Shown here piece after piece: positions 42,604 to 51,222 of a stretch of DNA of 64,000 bases. How positions within the stretch are numbered: the stretch's first letter is position 1; each line of letters starts with the position of its first letter. The DNA comes from Aureibaculum marinum (GTDB taxonomy: Bacteria; Bacteroidota; Bacteroidia; Flavobacteriales; Flavobacteriaceae). The notes under the pieces were generated by a model, which did no database searches, was not told where the DNA came from, and saw only the letters and a list, made by a program, of their open reading frames with translations. Position numbers and translations under genes: made by a program. The stretch lies in assembly GCF_003813905.1 (NCBI RefSeq), contig NZ_RPFJ01000006.1:310001-374000 (forward strand), in the 5' to 3' direction.

Positions 42604-44313
42604 TTATTTTAATAAACGCTTATTTCGTTTTGCTTTAATTTTGCTTTTCATCCATTCCGGATAATTACAATCATTTTCGGCTTCATATATTTGTATGTTT
42701 TGTGTGCTATCAGGTTTCAATAAATCATCTTGTTTACACCCTAAAATAGTGGCTGCAGTTTCTACTCCTGAATAGCTTGCACCGGCTACTCCGTGTGATA
42801 AAATGCTTGCACCACATAAATAGAGATTTTCAATTTCTGTATTAGCTTTATAAGCAAACGGACCAATTTGGTTAAAGTTTTTTTCGGTACCATAAACATT
42901 TCCATTTGTTGAGTTGATATAGAATTTATTAGTTAATGGAGTGCCTAAATCTTTATAAACAATGTTGTCTGAAATTCCTGGAACTACCTTTTCCAGTGAT
43001 CGTAAAATTTTATCAATCAACAGATTTTTGAAGTCTTTATATTTGGCAGATCTTTTCCTGTCTTTTTCATTTTTAAATTGATTAAATGAGTTGTGATTAA
43101 TGTAGGTAATTACTTCCATGGTGTGATAACGCCCATCAAAACTTGCAGGGTCTTTTAGGGTGGTACAACTAATAAATAATCCTGAAAACTCTTCACCATC
43201 TAAAATATTGACTTTTTGCATGTCGTCATATAAATCATCCATATTTTTATTAGGCATCATCCAAATATTTCCAGAATCTATTCCCGCTTTTTTTAAATCC
43301 ATATCAACAGTTAAAAATAGCATTAAAGAAGTGCATGAATACTTAGTTTTATTTAATCGATTTAAAAGCTTAGTACTTATGTTTTTTTTACCTATTAAGT
43401 TAAGAAAAGTAATTCCAGGATCTGCGTTAGAAACTATTGTATTAGCAAATACCTTTTGTCCATTTTCAAGAACTACACCAATTGCTTTTTTCTTTTTAAT
43501 ACCTTCTAATACTATTGATTTTACACTATGGTTAGTTCGTACTTTACCGCCATAATTTTTTATACTTTTAGTCATTGCTTTTACAATGGCACCTCCACCT
43601 CCCATAGGATAATAACCTCCATTAAAATAATGTCCCATAACCGCACAATGTAAGGGAAAAGGAGCCTTTGATGGCGGTAAGCCATGATCACCATATTGAA
43701 TATTTAATATTTTTTTTAATAAAGGATTTTTAATGTGCCAATTGATAACTTTTTTTAGACTGAAAAGGGCATATTTGCCCATATGTCTGGTTCTATAAGG
43801 TATGGTAAGGTGTTGCCAAAAACCTTTTAATTTGGGAATAAGTTGCAATTCAGTTGACACATTTTCAACAAGTGTTAAATACTTATGTATTTGTTTTTTT
43901 TCTTCAGGAAAACGGACAGAAAGTGAATGTTTTAAATCATTAATATTTGCAGGAAAATCAAATTTTTTGTCTCCAATCCAACAATGTTCATAGCCATTGG
44001 GATTCATTTTGTAAAAAACTAAATCATTAGCTATACCAAGACCTTCATATAGTAAACTTGTTGCTTCTCCTTTTCCTAATAAACCAATATAGTGAACACC
44101 TGGAGTAAAACGATATCCATTAAGGTAAAAGCTATGACACCAACCACCAGGTACATCGTGTTGTTCTAATACTAAAACTTTTTGCCCAGCTCTAGACAAA
44201 CAAATTGCAGTTGAAAGACCTCCAACACCAGATCCAACAATAATAGTATCAAATTTTAAATTATTTAAATTTTCCAGTTTATTATATTTAACATTAAAGA
44301 TAGAGTTCTTAAT
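42604..44313 (-). CDS. CrtI/carotenoid desaturase-like FAD oxidoreductase with no normal start codon
   Basis: The protein is a phytoene-desaturase/retinol-saturase-like flavoenzyme. The dinucleotide motif (TIIVGSGVGGLSTA) precedes LSRAGQKVLVLEQHDVPGGW, and a C-terminal FAD site YLCGASILSHGVAGASYSG is present. The FAD motif shows that translation must start upstream of 44199. However, in the open frame between the stop at about 44314-44316 and the motif there is no ATG, GTG or TTG. An out-of-frame ATG at 44293-44295 would join the frame if one extra A were present in the AAAA run at 44269-44272. Coordinates give the open frame; an ATT start or a one-base deletion is possible. Confidence 0.7.
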   Translation of the reverse strand: MKNSIFNVKYNKLENLNNLKFDTIIVGSGVGGLSTAICLSRAGQKVLVLEQHDVPGGWCHSFYLNGYRFTPGVHYIGLLGKGEATSLLYEGLGIANDLVFYKMNPNGYEHCWIGDKKFDFPANINDLKHSLSVRFPEEKKQIHKYLTLVENVSTELQLIPKLKGFWQHLTIPYRTRHMGKYALFSLKKVINWHIKNPLLKKILNIQYGDHGLPPSKAPFPLHCAVMGHYFNGGYYPMGGGGAIVKAMTKSIKNYGGKVRTNHSVKSIVLEGIKKKKAIGVVLENGQKVFANTIVSNADPGITFLNLIGKKNISTKLLNRLNKTKYSCTSLMLFLTVDMDLKKAGIDSGNIWMMPNKNMDDLYDDMQKVNILDGEEFSGLFISCTTLKDPASFDGRYHTMEVITYINHNSFNQFKNEKDRKRSAKYKDFKNLLIDKILRSLEKVVPGISDNIVYKDLGTPLTNKFYINSTNGNVYGTEKNFNQIGPFAYKANTEIENLYLCGASILSHGVAGASYSGVETAATILGCKQDDLLKPDSTQNIQIYEAENDCNYPEWMKSKIKAKRNKRLLK

Positions 44314-45163
44314 CTAAAAAACTATTATCGAAAGAAAAAGGATTTTCTAAATTGGGGTTTATGATAACTTTTAAAGCATCAACACCTCCATTTATTTGAA
44401 CTCTTGTAATGTTTTTTTCTTCCCAAGGATTATTTTTTATCCAAAAATGACCATCGCCATTTAAAAATAATATTGGTTTTTCAAATGTTTTTGCAGAAGC
44501 TTTAAATAGGTTGGTAAATGGTTCAAATTTTTTAGAACCAGCTTCTATTATATTGGCATGGGCAAATATAACAGTTGCTTCAATGTGTTTTTTATGTATT
44601 TCTAATAATTGTTTTACCCAATTTCCATTATCTGTTAAGCGTTTTTGCCATTCATTTTCATCATGGACAGAACTACCTACAATATTTAATCCAATAAATA
44701 ATATCTTGTCTTGAACCCAACTAAAATTTTCAGTTCTATTGGTTTGATAGGTTATAGGATATGGGAAATTCCAATTTTCGTGAAACTTTAAAAAATGAGA
44801 TTTCCAAAAAATGAAAGCCTGATTAGGATTGTCACAATCATTATATTCATTATCACCTAATACTATAAAAGTAGGAACTGTAAATTTCTTTAAAATAGCA
44901 TTGATGTCTATATATGCATTTTCATCACAAGGTTCGCTTCCCTTTTTTATATCACCAACATGTACAACAAACTCTGAATCGTTTTGTGCATTGTGTTTTT
45001 CAATTAAATTTATAAGCCCGTCACGTTGTGTAGTACCATAAGGTACATCTCCAATTACTGAAAACATAATAGTATTGGTTTTCGTATTTTCAGTTTTATC
45101 TTCTGTGCTATCACAAGATATTAGGAGAAAAACTATTAAAATTATAGAGCTTAATCTTTTCAT
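44309..45163 (-). CDS. Calcineurin-like metallophosphoesterase lipoprotein
   Basis: This 284-residue protein has a lipoprotein signal (LLISC). The metallophosphatase motifs are in order: SVIGDVPYG, VHVGDIKKG, LGDNEYND, FAHANI and NGDGHFW, giving the expected two-metal site. The substrate is unknown. It ends a few bases before the frame of the CrtI-like gene opens, so the two are probably cotranscribed; the stop overlaps the first codons of that open frame. Confidence 0.85.
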   Translation of the reverse strand: MKRLSSIILIVFLLISCDSTEDKTENTKTNTIMFSVIGDVPYGTTQRDGLINLIEKHNAQNDSEFVVHVGDIKKGSEPCDENAYIDINAILKKFTVPTFIVLGDNEYNDCDNPNQAFIFWKSHFLKFHENWNFPYPITYQTNRTENFSWVQDKILFIGLNIVGSSVHDENEWQKRLTDNGNWVKQLLEIHKKHIEATVIFAHANIIEAGSKKFEPFTNLFKASAKTFEKPILFLNGDGHFWIKNNPWEEKNITRVQINGGVDALKVIINPNLENPFSFDNSFLD

Positions 45164-45206
45164 CTTTAATTAGTTGACGACTAAGATAAGCATAAAAAGT
45201 TATAGA

Positions 45207-45857
45207 TTAAATTCTTTCTTTAATCCATTGGTTTAAGTTATAGAAATTTTGTGGGGCTACTCCATGCCCCACAGGAAATTCTTCATAATTATTTTTGATG
45301 TTTAAATGGTCTAAAAAAGGTTTAGTTTTTCTAGCCCATTCTACAGGAATAACCTGATCTACAGAGCCATGAGAACTATAAATTTCTAAATTTTTATAAT
45401 TTTCTTTATTCAAAGTTTTAGGAAGTAAATCACTATTAATGTAGCCACTTAAACCAATTACATATTGTACTTTAGCAGGGTAATTTAAGGCTACTGAATA
45501 GCTTAATATGGTTCCTTGGCTAAAACCTAATAAAAATACTTTTTTAGAATTGACCTCGTAATTATTTATTATTTCATCAATAAAAGTATTAATAATTTCC
45601 TTAGCTTCTAGAGCTTCATTGGTATCAGAAAATTTACCATCTGTATTGTCAAAATGAATAGTATACCATGCATAGCTACCATAAGCCATTGTTAAAGGGG
45701 CTCTAGCACTTATAATTAATAATTCATCTGGTAATTCGTTAGCAAATGAAAACAAGTCTTGTTCATTACTGCCATAACCGTGAAGCATAATTAGCAATGG
45801 AGGTTTTTCTATATTAACTTTAGGTTTTCTTACTAAATATTCTAAGGATAAATTCAT
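45207..45857 (-). CDS. Alpha/beta-hydrolase (carboxylesterase/phospholipase type)
   Basis: This 216-residue cytoplasmic esterase has the serine elbow GFSQGT (Ser113), the aspartate in HGSVDQVIP and the histidine in VGHGVAPQ, matching the YpfH/carboxylesterase 2 family. The oxyanion segment is MLHGYGSNEQDLF. Small esters or acyl groups on proteins are known substrates of relatives; none is implied here. It ends 43 bp before the start of the metallophosphoesterase and may share its transcript. Confidence 0.88.
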   Translation of the reverse strand: MNLSLEYLVRKPKVNIEKPPLLIMLHGYGSNEQDLFSFANELPDELLIISARAPLTMAYGSYAWYTIHFDNTDGKFSDTNEALEAKEIINTFIDEIINNYEVNSKKVFLLGFSQGTILSYSVALNYPAKVQYVIGLSGYINSDLLPKTLNKENYKNLEIYSSHGSVDQVIPVEWARKTKPFLDHLNIKNNYEEFPVGHGVAPQNFYNLNQWIKERI

Positions 45858-45908
45858 TTATTAAGTTATTATTTTGTGTGTAAAGATACTAAAATGACCT
45901 AAGGATAA

Positions 45909-45936
45909 ATAAAAAACCACGCTATTAGCGTGGTTT
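45909..45936 (-). terminator. Terminator after the DUF4870 gene
   Basis: AAACCACGCT (45914-45923) pairs with AGCGTGGTTT (45927-45936) around a 3-nt loop. On the minus strand a run of T follows, 23 bp beyond the DUF4870 stop. Confidence 0.8.
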
Positions 45937-45958
45937 ATAAATATAAAATTTAATTTAC

Positions 45959-46291
45959 TTATCCTATAGATTTAAACCAATCTTGAAACATATCTCCCAA
46001 CAATGGAACTTTCTTTTCTTCACCTTGAACTGCACCGATAAGACCAATAATCCAAAGAACAAACAATGCAATTCCAATTATACTGGTTACATAATAACCA
46101 GCAAATCTTCCAATAACAAATGTGTTTAAAAGCGATAGTATTGATAGTCCAATCATTTGTCTAATATGAAATGAAGCAAAAGTATTTTTTTTATCATTAT
46201 TCATAATAAATGCAATTATTAAACCTATTATCCATAAGTATGAAATAATTGCAGTAGTCTTTCCTTCTTGTACAGTAGCATTGTTTTCCAT
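45959..46291 (-). CDS. DUF4870-type small membrane protein
   Basis: This 110-residue protein has three hydrophobic helices (about 14-32, 45-62 and 67-88) and the conserved segment FASFHIRQMIGLSILSLLNTFVIG plus a C-terminal LLGDMFQDWFKSIG amphipathic end. It fits the DUF4870/Tic20-like group, whose role is unknown. A terminator follows, so it ends its transcript. Confidence 0.8.
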   Translation of the reverse strand: MENNATVQEGKTTAIISYLWIIGLIIAFIMNNDKKNTFASFHIRQMIGLSILSLLNTFVIGRFAGYYVTSIIGIALFVLWIIGLIGAVQGEEKKVPLLGDMFQDWFKSIG

Positions 46292-46340
46292 GTTTTTCTA
46301 ATTTAAGTTTTTGTTGTTTAAATGCAAATATATTATAAAA

Positions 46341-47597
46341 TTAATTGATTGTTAATTTATTATTGGCAAAAATACCATATACTTTTCCTTTTAATTTTTT
46401 ACCTAAAAAAGCTGAATTTTTTGAGGTTGAAACTATGTTTTCTTTATTAAATTCATACTCCAACTCTGGATTAAAAAGTGTTAAATTCGCAGTTTTGCCT
46501 ATAGTAATTGTTTCATTTTTAAGGTTAAAACGTTTTCTAGGAGCATTTGTTATACATTCTATTGTTTTTTCTAAGGGTAATAGTTTATTTACAGCACCAA
46601 AAAAACTCTCTAACCCTATTGTTCCGTCAAGAGCATTTTTAAATTCTATTTTTTTGTTTTCAATATCTATCGGATTATGATCTGATGTAATCATATCAAT
46701 TGTACCATTTATTATTCCTTTTTTTAGTGCATTAATGTCCTTTTTAGTTCTTAAAGGAGGTGAAACTTTGTAATTGGTGTCAAACTCTTCCAATTCAATA
46801 TCAGTTAAAAATAAATGATGAGCACTAACACTACATGTCACATTTAATCCTTTTTTCTTAGCATCTGCTATTAATTTTACTGATTTTTCTGTTGTAATTG
46901 TAGGAATGTGTAATTTGCCACCGGTATATTCTAACAAAAATAAATCTCTTGCAATTTGCAATTCTTCTGCTATAGCTGGATTTCCTTTTAAGCCTAATTT
47001 GGTAGAGGTTTCTCCTTCATTAGCTAATCCGTTATTACTTAATGAATTGTTTTGAGGGAAGCTTATTACGAGTCCGTCAAAATTTTGAGCATAGAGTAGT
47101 GCTAATTTCATTAAATTAGCATTGTTTATGGATTTGTTATAATCTCCAAAAGCTATGGCTCCTGAATTATACATGTCATACAATTCAGCTAAATCCAATC
47201 CTTTAGCTTGCTGAGTTAAATTAGCAATAGGGTATAAATTTACTATATTCCCGTTGGCTTTATTTATTAAAAACTCTACTGCAGATTTATTGTCAAGAAC
47301 TGGATATGTGTTAGGATTCATGGCCACTGCAGTAAAACCACTTTTAGCAGCAACCTTTAATCCATTTTCAATTGTTTCACGCTCTTCAAAACCTGGTTCC
47401 CCAAAAGAAACACTTGAGTCAAACCATCCAGATGAAATATGTAAATTTTCGAGTTTTACTTCTTTTATATTATTTGTGTTTTTTATTGTTGAAGCAATGG
47501 TTGTAACTATTCCTTTTTCAATTAAAACATCTTGAGTTTTTAAATGAAAAGGACTTTGACTGTCAATAATTTTAGCTGATTTTATAAGAATATTCAT
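46341..47597 (-). CDS. Dihydroorotase homologue lacking the HxH metal motif
   Basis: This 418-residue amidohydrolase-fold protein is homologous to the class I dihydroorotases of pyrimidine synthesis. The expected metal motif DxHVHxREPG is DSSVSFGEPG here (Asp60, Ser62, Ser64), so both histidines are gone and the arginine that binds the substrate is also replaced. Downstream signatures remain (TSDHNPID near residue 300, GTIGLESFFGAV). Without its metal centre it is unlikely to catalyse the reaction and may be a structural partner like the inactive PyrX subunits, with an active dihydroorotase elsewhere. It lies 49 bp upstream of the DUF4870 gene. Confidence 0.85.
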   Translation of the reverse strand: MNILIKSAKIIDSQSPFHLKTQDVLIEKGIVTTIASTIKNTNNIKEVKLENLHISSGWFDSSVSFGEPGFEERETIENGLKVAAKSGFTAVAMNPNTYPVLDNKSAVEFLINKANGNIVNLYPIANLTQQAKGLDLAELYDMYNSGAIAFGDYNKSINNANLMKLALLYAQNFDGLVISFPQNNSLSNNGLANEGETSTKLGLKGNPAIAEELQIARDLFLLEYTGGKLHIPTITTEKSVKLIADAKKKGLNVTCSVSAHHLFLTDIELEEFDTNYKVSPPLRTKKDINALKKGIINGTIDMITSDHNPIDIENKKIEFKNALDGTIGLESFFGAVNKLLPLEKTIECITNAPRKRFNLKNETITIGKTANLTLFNPELEYEFNKENIVSTSKNSAFLGKKLKGKVYGIFANNKLTIN

Positions 47598-47673
47598 AAG
47601 TTATTTATTTTACTATGTTACCTTAAAAAAACTTTAGTAACATAAGGTAAATCTCCTCATTGAGGATTCATAA

Positions 47674-49617
47674 TTATAATAATTTGAGTACTAATATTTC
47701 AATGATTATAAACAGTAAAGATGCTATTAAAAACCATTGCCAATAGCTTGTTGTTTTAGTGTTTTTTGATAGGTTTAAAAAGGCATCTTTAACATCAGTT
47801 GAGTAATTAATGTTTGGTGTATTTCCAAAATAATCCATGACATTAATATAGTTTAAATCGCTTTCTAATCTATCATAGTTATAAGCAATTTTTCCAATTT
47901 CATTTTCATTATGTAATACTTTAATAAAACCACTTTTATTGGGTTCAAATTCTGTTGTAATAACTACACGATCGGAATTTATTTGTTGTAATGGTATATA
48001 TTTTTTATTTTTTTGTACCAAGTGTAAGACCTCATCTTTAGAAAGTTTTTCTGGTATTTCAATAGTATTTAAATTACCAATAGTATTGTACAACTGAGAT
48101 GAATTGTGACTATATAAACCAAAATTATAAAAAATAGGCACGATTAATGGCGAATTCTTAAAATTTGAATTGTCATTTGATAGAGAAGATGCCAGCCAGT
48201 AAATTTTACCTTTATTAGTAGTTATTTGTGAAATAAATGACTTTCCATTTTCAAAATCAACAATTGTACTAGCACTATTAAAATTAACATTGTAACTACT
48301 TTTTACTTTAGGATATTGAAAATTTGTAATTTGCCTTTCAAATACTCCTTTTAACAATGGATGGGCAAAATTTATAGTTGTTACAGAAATTTCAGATTCT
48401 GTCAAGCTTTGTAAAGAACCAATGTTTAATGATGAAAACAGATTGTTGTAAGATTCTAAATCAGCATCAATAGCAGGAATAAAAACTAGATTACCTCCGT
48501 TTTCTGAATAGGCTTTTAGAGCATTACTTAAAGAATTAGGGATTGTTTTTAATTCGTTTAAAATCAGTAAATTATATTTACTTAGCTCATTGTAGTCAAA
48601 ATTATTTAAAGTGGTAGAAGTAAAATTGAATTTATCATTGGTATAAATTTTTGACAAGAAGGTGTTATTAGAGCCTATGGCCGCCACATTAATTTTTTCT
48701 GGGTTGTCAATAATAAAAAATAATTCATTATCAAAAGTTAGGTTTTCGTCTTTTACAAGAAGTTTACCAGTAAAGCTATCTGTATTAGGGATATTAAAAA
48801 TTATATTTTCTGATTGCTTGTTAGCAATGTTAACAGTTGATTTTCCTGAAAGTATATTGTTATTATACAGACTTACCGAAACGTTTTTTTTTGTATTACC
48901 ATAATTTTTAATGGTAGCAGTTAAATAAATGGCTTCATTATTTTGCTCAGATATATAAACACTATCTATACTAATGTTTGATGTTGTTTCTGGTTGCAAT
49001 TGAGAAATATAATAGTTGCTTGAAGTGTCAATTTGTACTTTTTGTTCTGTATTATGTTTTTGAAAATCAGATATTAAAAAGATGGTGTTTGAACTATTAG
49101 AGGTTTTAATTGTACTGTTTATTTTGTGTATTATAGAAGATAAATTTGTTTTAATTGGGTAATAATCAATATCTAATAAAGTATTTCTTAATTCTTTTGA
49201 AGATAAATTTTTAAATACGTTATTGTTGGTATACAAATTAACGTTTTCTAAATGTTGGGTGTTTTCCAAAACATCTTGAACAGCTCTTTTTAATAATTCT
49301 CCTTGTTTTCCCTTGGCTTGCATAGAGAATGAATTGTCTAGGTAAATTGAAGTTTCTAGTTGCCCATCGGTTTTAGAAGTAGATTTAAAAGGTTGAGAAA
49401 AAGCAAAAATTAATGCAGTGAAAAGTAATAATCTAGTACATAGAACTAAAAATTTTTTGAGACGTGAACTTTTTCGAGTTTGTAACTCTACTTCTTTCAA
49501 AAACTTGACATTGGTAAAAGGAATTTTTTGAAATTTGCGTAGTTGAAATAGATGAATTAAAACGGGAATAACCAGCAAAAATAAAGCGTAAAGTAATTCT
49601 GGATGCTTAAATTGCAT
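47674..49617 (-). CDS. BatA-type membrane protein (aerotolerance N-terminal domain)
   Basis: The first 85 residues (FKHPELLYALFLLVIPVLIHLFQLRKFQKIPFTNVKFLKEV, then RLKKFLVLCTRLLLFTALIFAFSQPF) are the BatA N-terminal domain with two membrane helices. A von Willebrand A-like domain (ETSIYLDNSFSMQAKGKQGELL) follows, with the DxSxS-type metal site, then a long periplasmic beta-rich region and a last membrane helix at the C-terminus (about 627-646). At 647 residues it is the long single-protein type of Bacteroidota. It lies upstream of the dihydroorotase homologue. Confidence 0.87.
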   Translation of the reverse strand: MQFKHPELLYALFLLVIPVLIHLFQLRKFQKIPFTNVKFLKEVELQTRKSSRLKKFLVLCTRLLLFTALIFAFSQPFKSTSKTDGQLETSIYLDNSFSMQAKGKQGELLKRAVQDVLENTQHLENVNLYTNNNVFKNLSSKELRNTLLDIDYYPIKTNLSSIIHKINSTIKTSNSSNTIFLISDFQKHNTEQKVQIDTSSNYYISQLQPETTSNISIDSVYISEQNNEAIYLTATIKNYGNTKKNVSVSLYNNNILSGKSTVNIANKQSENIIFNIPNTDSFTGKLLVKDENLTFDNELFFIIDNPEKINVAAIGSNNTFLSKIYTNDKFNFTSTTLNNFDYNELSKYNLLILNELKTIPNSLSNALKAYSENGGNLVFIPAIDADLESYNNLFSSLNIGSLQSLTESEISVTTINFAHPLLKGVFERQITNFQYPKVKSSYNVNFNSASTIVDFENGKSFISQITTNKGKIYWLASSLSNDNSNFKNSPLIVPIFYNFGLYSHNSSQLYNTIGNLNTIEIPEKLSKDEVLHLVQKNKKYIPLQQINSDRVVITTEFEPNKSGFIKVLHNENEIGKIAYNYDRLESDLNYINVMDYFGNTPNINYSTDVKDAFLNLSKNTKTTSYWQWFLIASLLFIIIEILVLKLL

Positions 49618-49775
49618 TGTTCTAAAAGATTTGTCAAAAATAGCAAAATATTAGATATTGACTATAAAATATTATTATTCTTTTTCTAATTATTCAAAAT
49701 AGTTTATTGATCTAATAGTAAAACCTTGAAGCGTACGTTTATATACTTGATTATCTATTGAAATACTCTTTTAAA

Positions 49776-50267
49776 ATGAAAACAAAAGCATCCTATTTTA
49801 TAATTTTATTTTTTGTGGTTACATTTTCTGTACAGTCTCAAAATATGACAAATAATGACTTAGAGAAGATTATTTATGTGGTTTCTGATAGTATAAGAGG
49901 TAATCATGGAAATTGGCAATTTATGATAAAAGGTAAGATGTTATTTTGCATAACAGATACAGTTAATAACAGACTAAGAATTATGTCTCCTATAATAGAA
50001 CAACGAAAATTAGCTCATTTAGATTTGCTAAAATTAATGGAAGCAAATTCTTATACTGCCTTAGATGCTCGTTATGCAATAGCAGACGATTTGTTATGGT
50101 CTTTATATGTACATCCACTTAAAGAACTACAAAAAGAAGAGGTTCTAAGTGCTATTAAACAGGTGTATACAGCTGCATTAACCTATGGCTCTACATACAA
50201 TAGTAGTGAATTAACGTTTCCAACTAAAAAAGAGCTGGAGAAAAAGAAAGGTAAACGTAAAATGTAG
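49776..50267 (+). CDS. Secreted protein of unknown function (163 aa)
   Basis: I do not recognise a named family. The protein has a signal peptide (KASYFIILFFVVTFSVQS), then a compact alpha/beta domain (about 25-130) with EKIIYVVSDSIRGNHGNWQFMIKGKMLFCITDTVNNRLRIMSPI, a helix with the segment DARYAIADDLLWSLYVHPLKEL, and a basic Lys-rich tail. The pattern of strands and helices is reminiscent of small chaperone-like domains, but that is only an impression. The ATG at 49776 was chosen over a TTG at 49758. Confidence 0.7.
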   Translation: MKTKASYFIILFFVVTFSVQSQNMTNNDLEKIIYVVSDSIRGNHGNWQFMIKGKMLFCITDTVNNRLRIMSPIIEQRKLAHLDLLKLMEANSYTALDARYAIADDLLWSLYVHPLKELQKEEVLSAIKQVYTAALTYGSTYNSSELTFPTKKELEKKKGKRKM

Positions 50268-50308
50268 AAGAATCAAATATCATTATAAAATCAATAGTTA
50301 AAATTAAA

Positions 50309-51127
50309 TTAATAATCAGTTTTTATTCTATTGTCAAAAGGTATTTTAAATTGATACCCTATATTTTCATCTAAGTTGCCATCTAATACATCAAGTCCGT
50401 AGACTACTTTACTCGGATTACCATAAACAAATGTGCCAAAAATTCTATCCCAAAAAGAAAAAATGTTTCCGAAATTAGTGTCAGTCCAAGGCCTTTCAAA
50501 ATGGTGATGAAATTTATGCATATTAGGTGTAATAAATACCCAACTTAAAGGTTTGTCTAACCATACGGGCATGTTAAAATTGGCATGAGTAATGTAGGTA
50601 AAAAATATAGTTACAATTTTATAGACTACATAAAAAGCAAACGGAGCACCAATAATTAAAATAGCTACTAGTGCTGCTATTTCTCGGAGCACATAATCAC
50701 CAGGATGATGACGTGTGCCAGTAGTAGCATCAACTTTAGTGTCACTATGATGTATCATATGAAACCTCCACATCCAACTTATTTTATGGAGGTAATAATG
50801 GACAACATATTGAGCTACAAAATCGAGAAAAAGAATAGTAACTAGTAATTCCACCCAAATGGGTAAATCAATCCAATATAAAAGTCCTATGTTATAAGTA
50901 GCTATTAAAGAAAAAATGCCAACAGTTAAAATACCAAATAGCACATTAATGGTTAGACTTGTAGTTAGAAAAACAAGATTTACACCAGCATGTTTCCATT
51001 TTTGATAATTTAGTTTTACTAAAGGATAAATACCTTCTAAAAACCAACTAAAAAGTAAACATGCTATAATCCAAACTAATTTTTGCCAAGAGGGCATCAG
51101 TTCAAAAAATTGTAAAAAGGATTCCAT
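50309..51127 (-). CDS. Sterol desaturase/fatty acid hydroxylase family protein
   Basis: This 272-residue membrane protein of the di-iron hydroxylase superfamily has its histidine clusters intact: HYYLHK, RFHMIHHSD, TRHHPGD and HKFHHHFERPW. Four or five hydrophobic helices surround them. Such enzymes hydroxylate or desaturate lipids using oxygen; the lipid is not defined (carotenoids or fatty acids are possible). A -7 box TATATTTG lies at 51144-51151 (minus), giving a leader of only a few bases. Confidence 0.9.
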   Translation of the reverse strand: MESFLQFFELMPSWQKLVWIIACLLFSWFLEGIYPLVKLNYQKWKHAGVNLVFLTTSLTINVLFGILTVGIFSLIATYNIGLLYWIDLPIWVELLVTILFLDFVAQYVVHYYLHKISWMWRFHMIHHSDTKVDATTGTRHHPGDYVLREIAALVAILIIGAPFAFYVVYKIVTIFFTYITHANFNMPVWLDKPLSWVFITPNMHKFHHHFERPWTDTNFGNIFSFWDRIFGTFVYGNPSKVVYGLDVLDGNLDENIGYQFKIPFDNRIKTDY

Positions 51128-51222
51128 TTTATTAGGGTTTATACAAATATATAAAAAGGCAGCATATAAAATAATTTATAAACTGCCTTTCAATAAATAA
51201 TTAAAATAGAATCTTTTGAGTA

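Noticed and set aside
43160-43555. 131-residue plus-strand frame opposite the CrtI-like gene.
   Set aside because: It is antisense to clear conserved motifs of the flavoenzyme and has no family resemblance; it is a shadow of the real gene.
45895-45906. TGACCTAAGGAT upstream of the esterase gene.
   Set aside because: Only one half of the operator is present; the TCA half is absent and no -7 box follows at the fixed distance.
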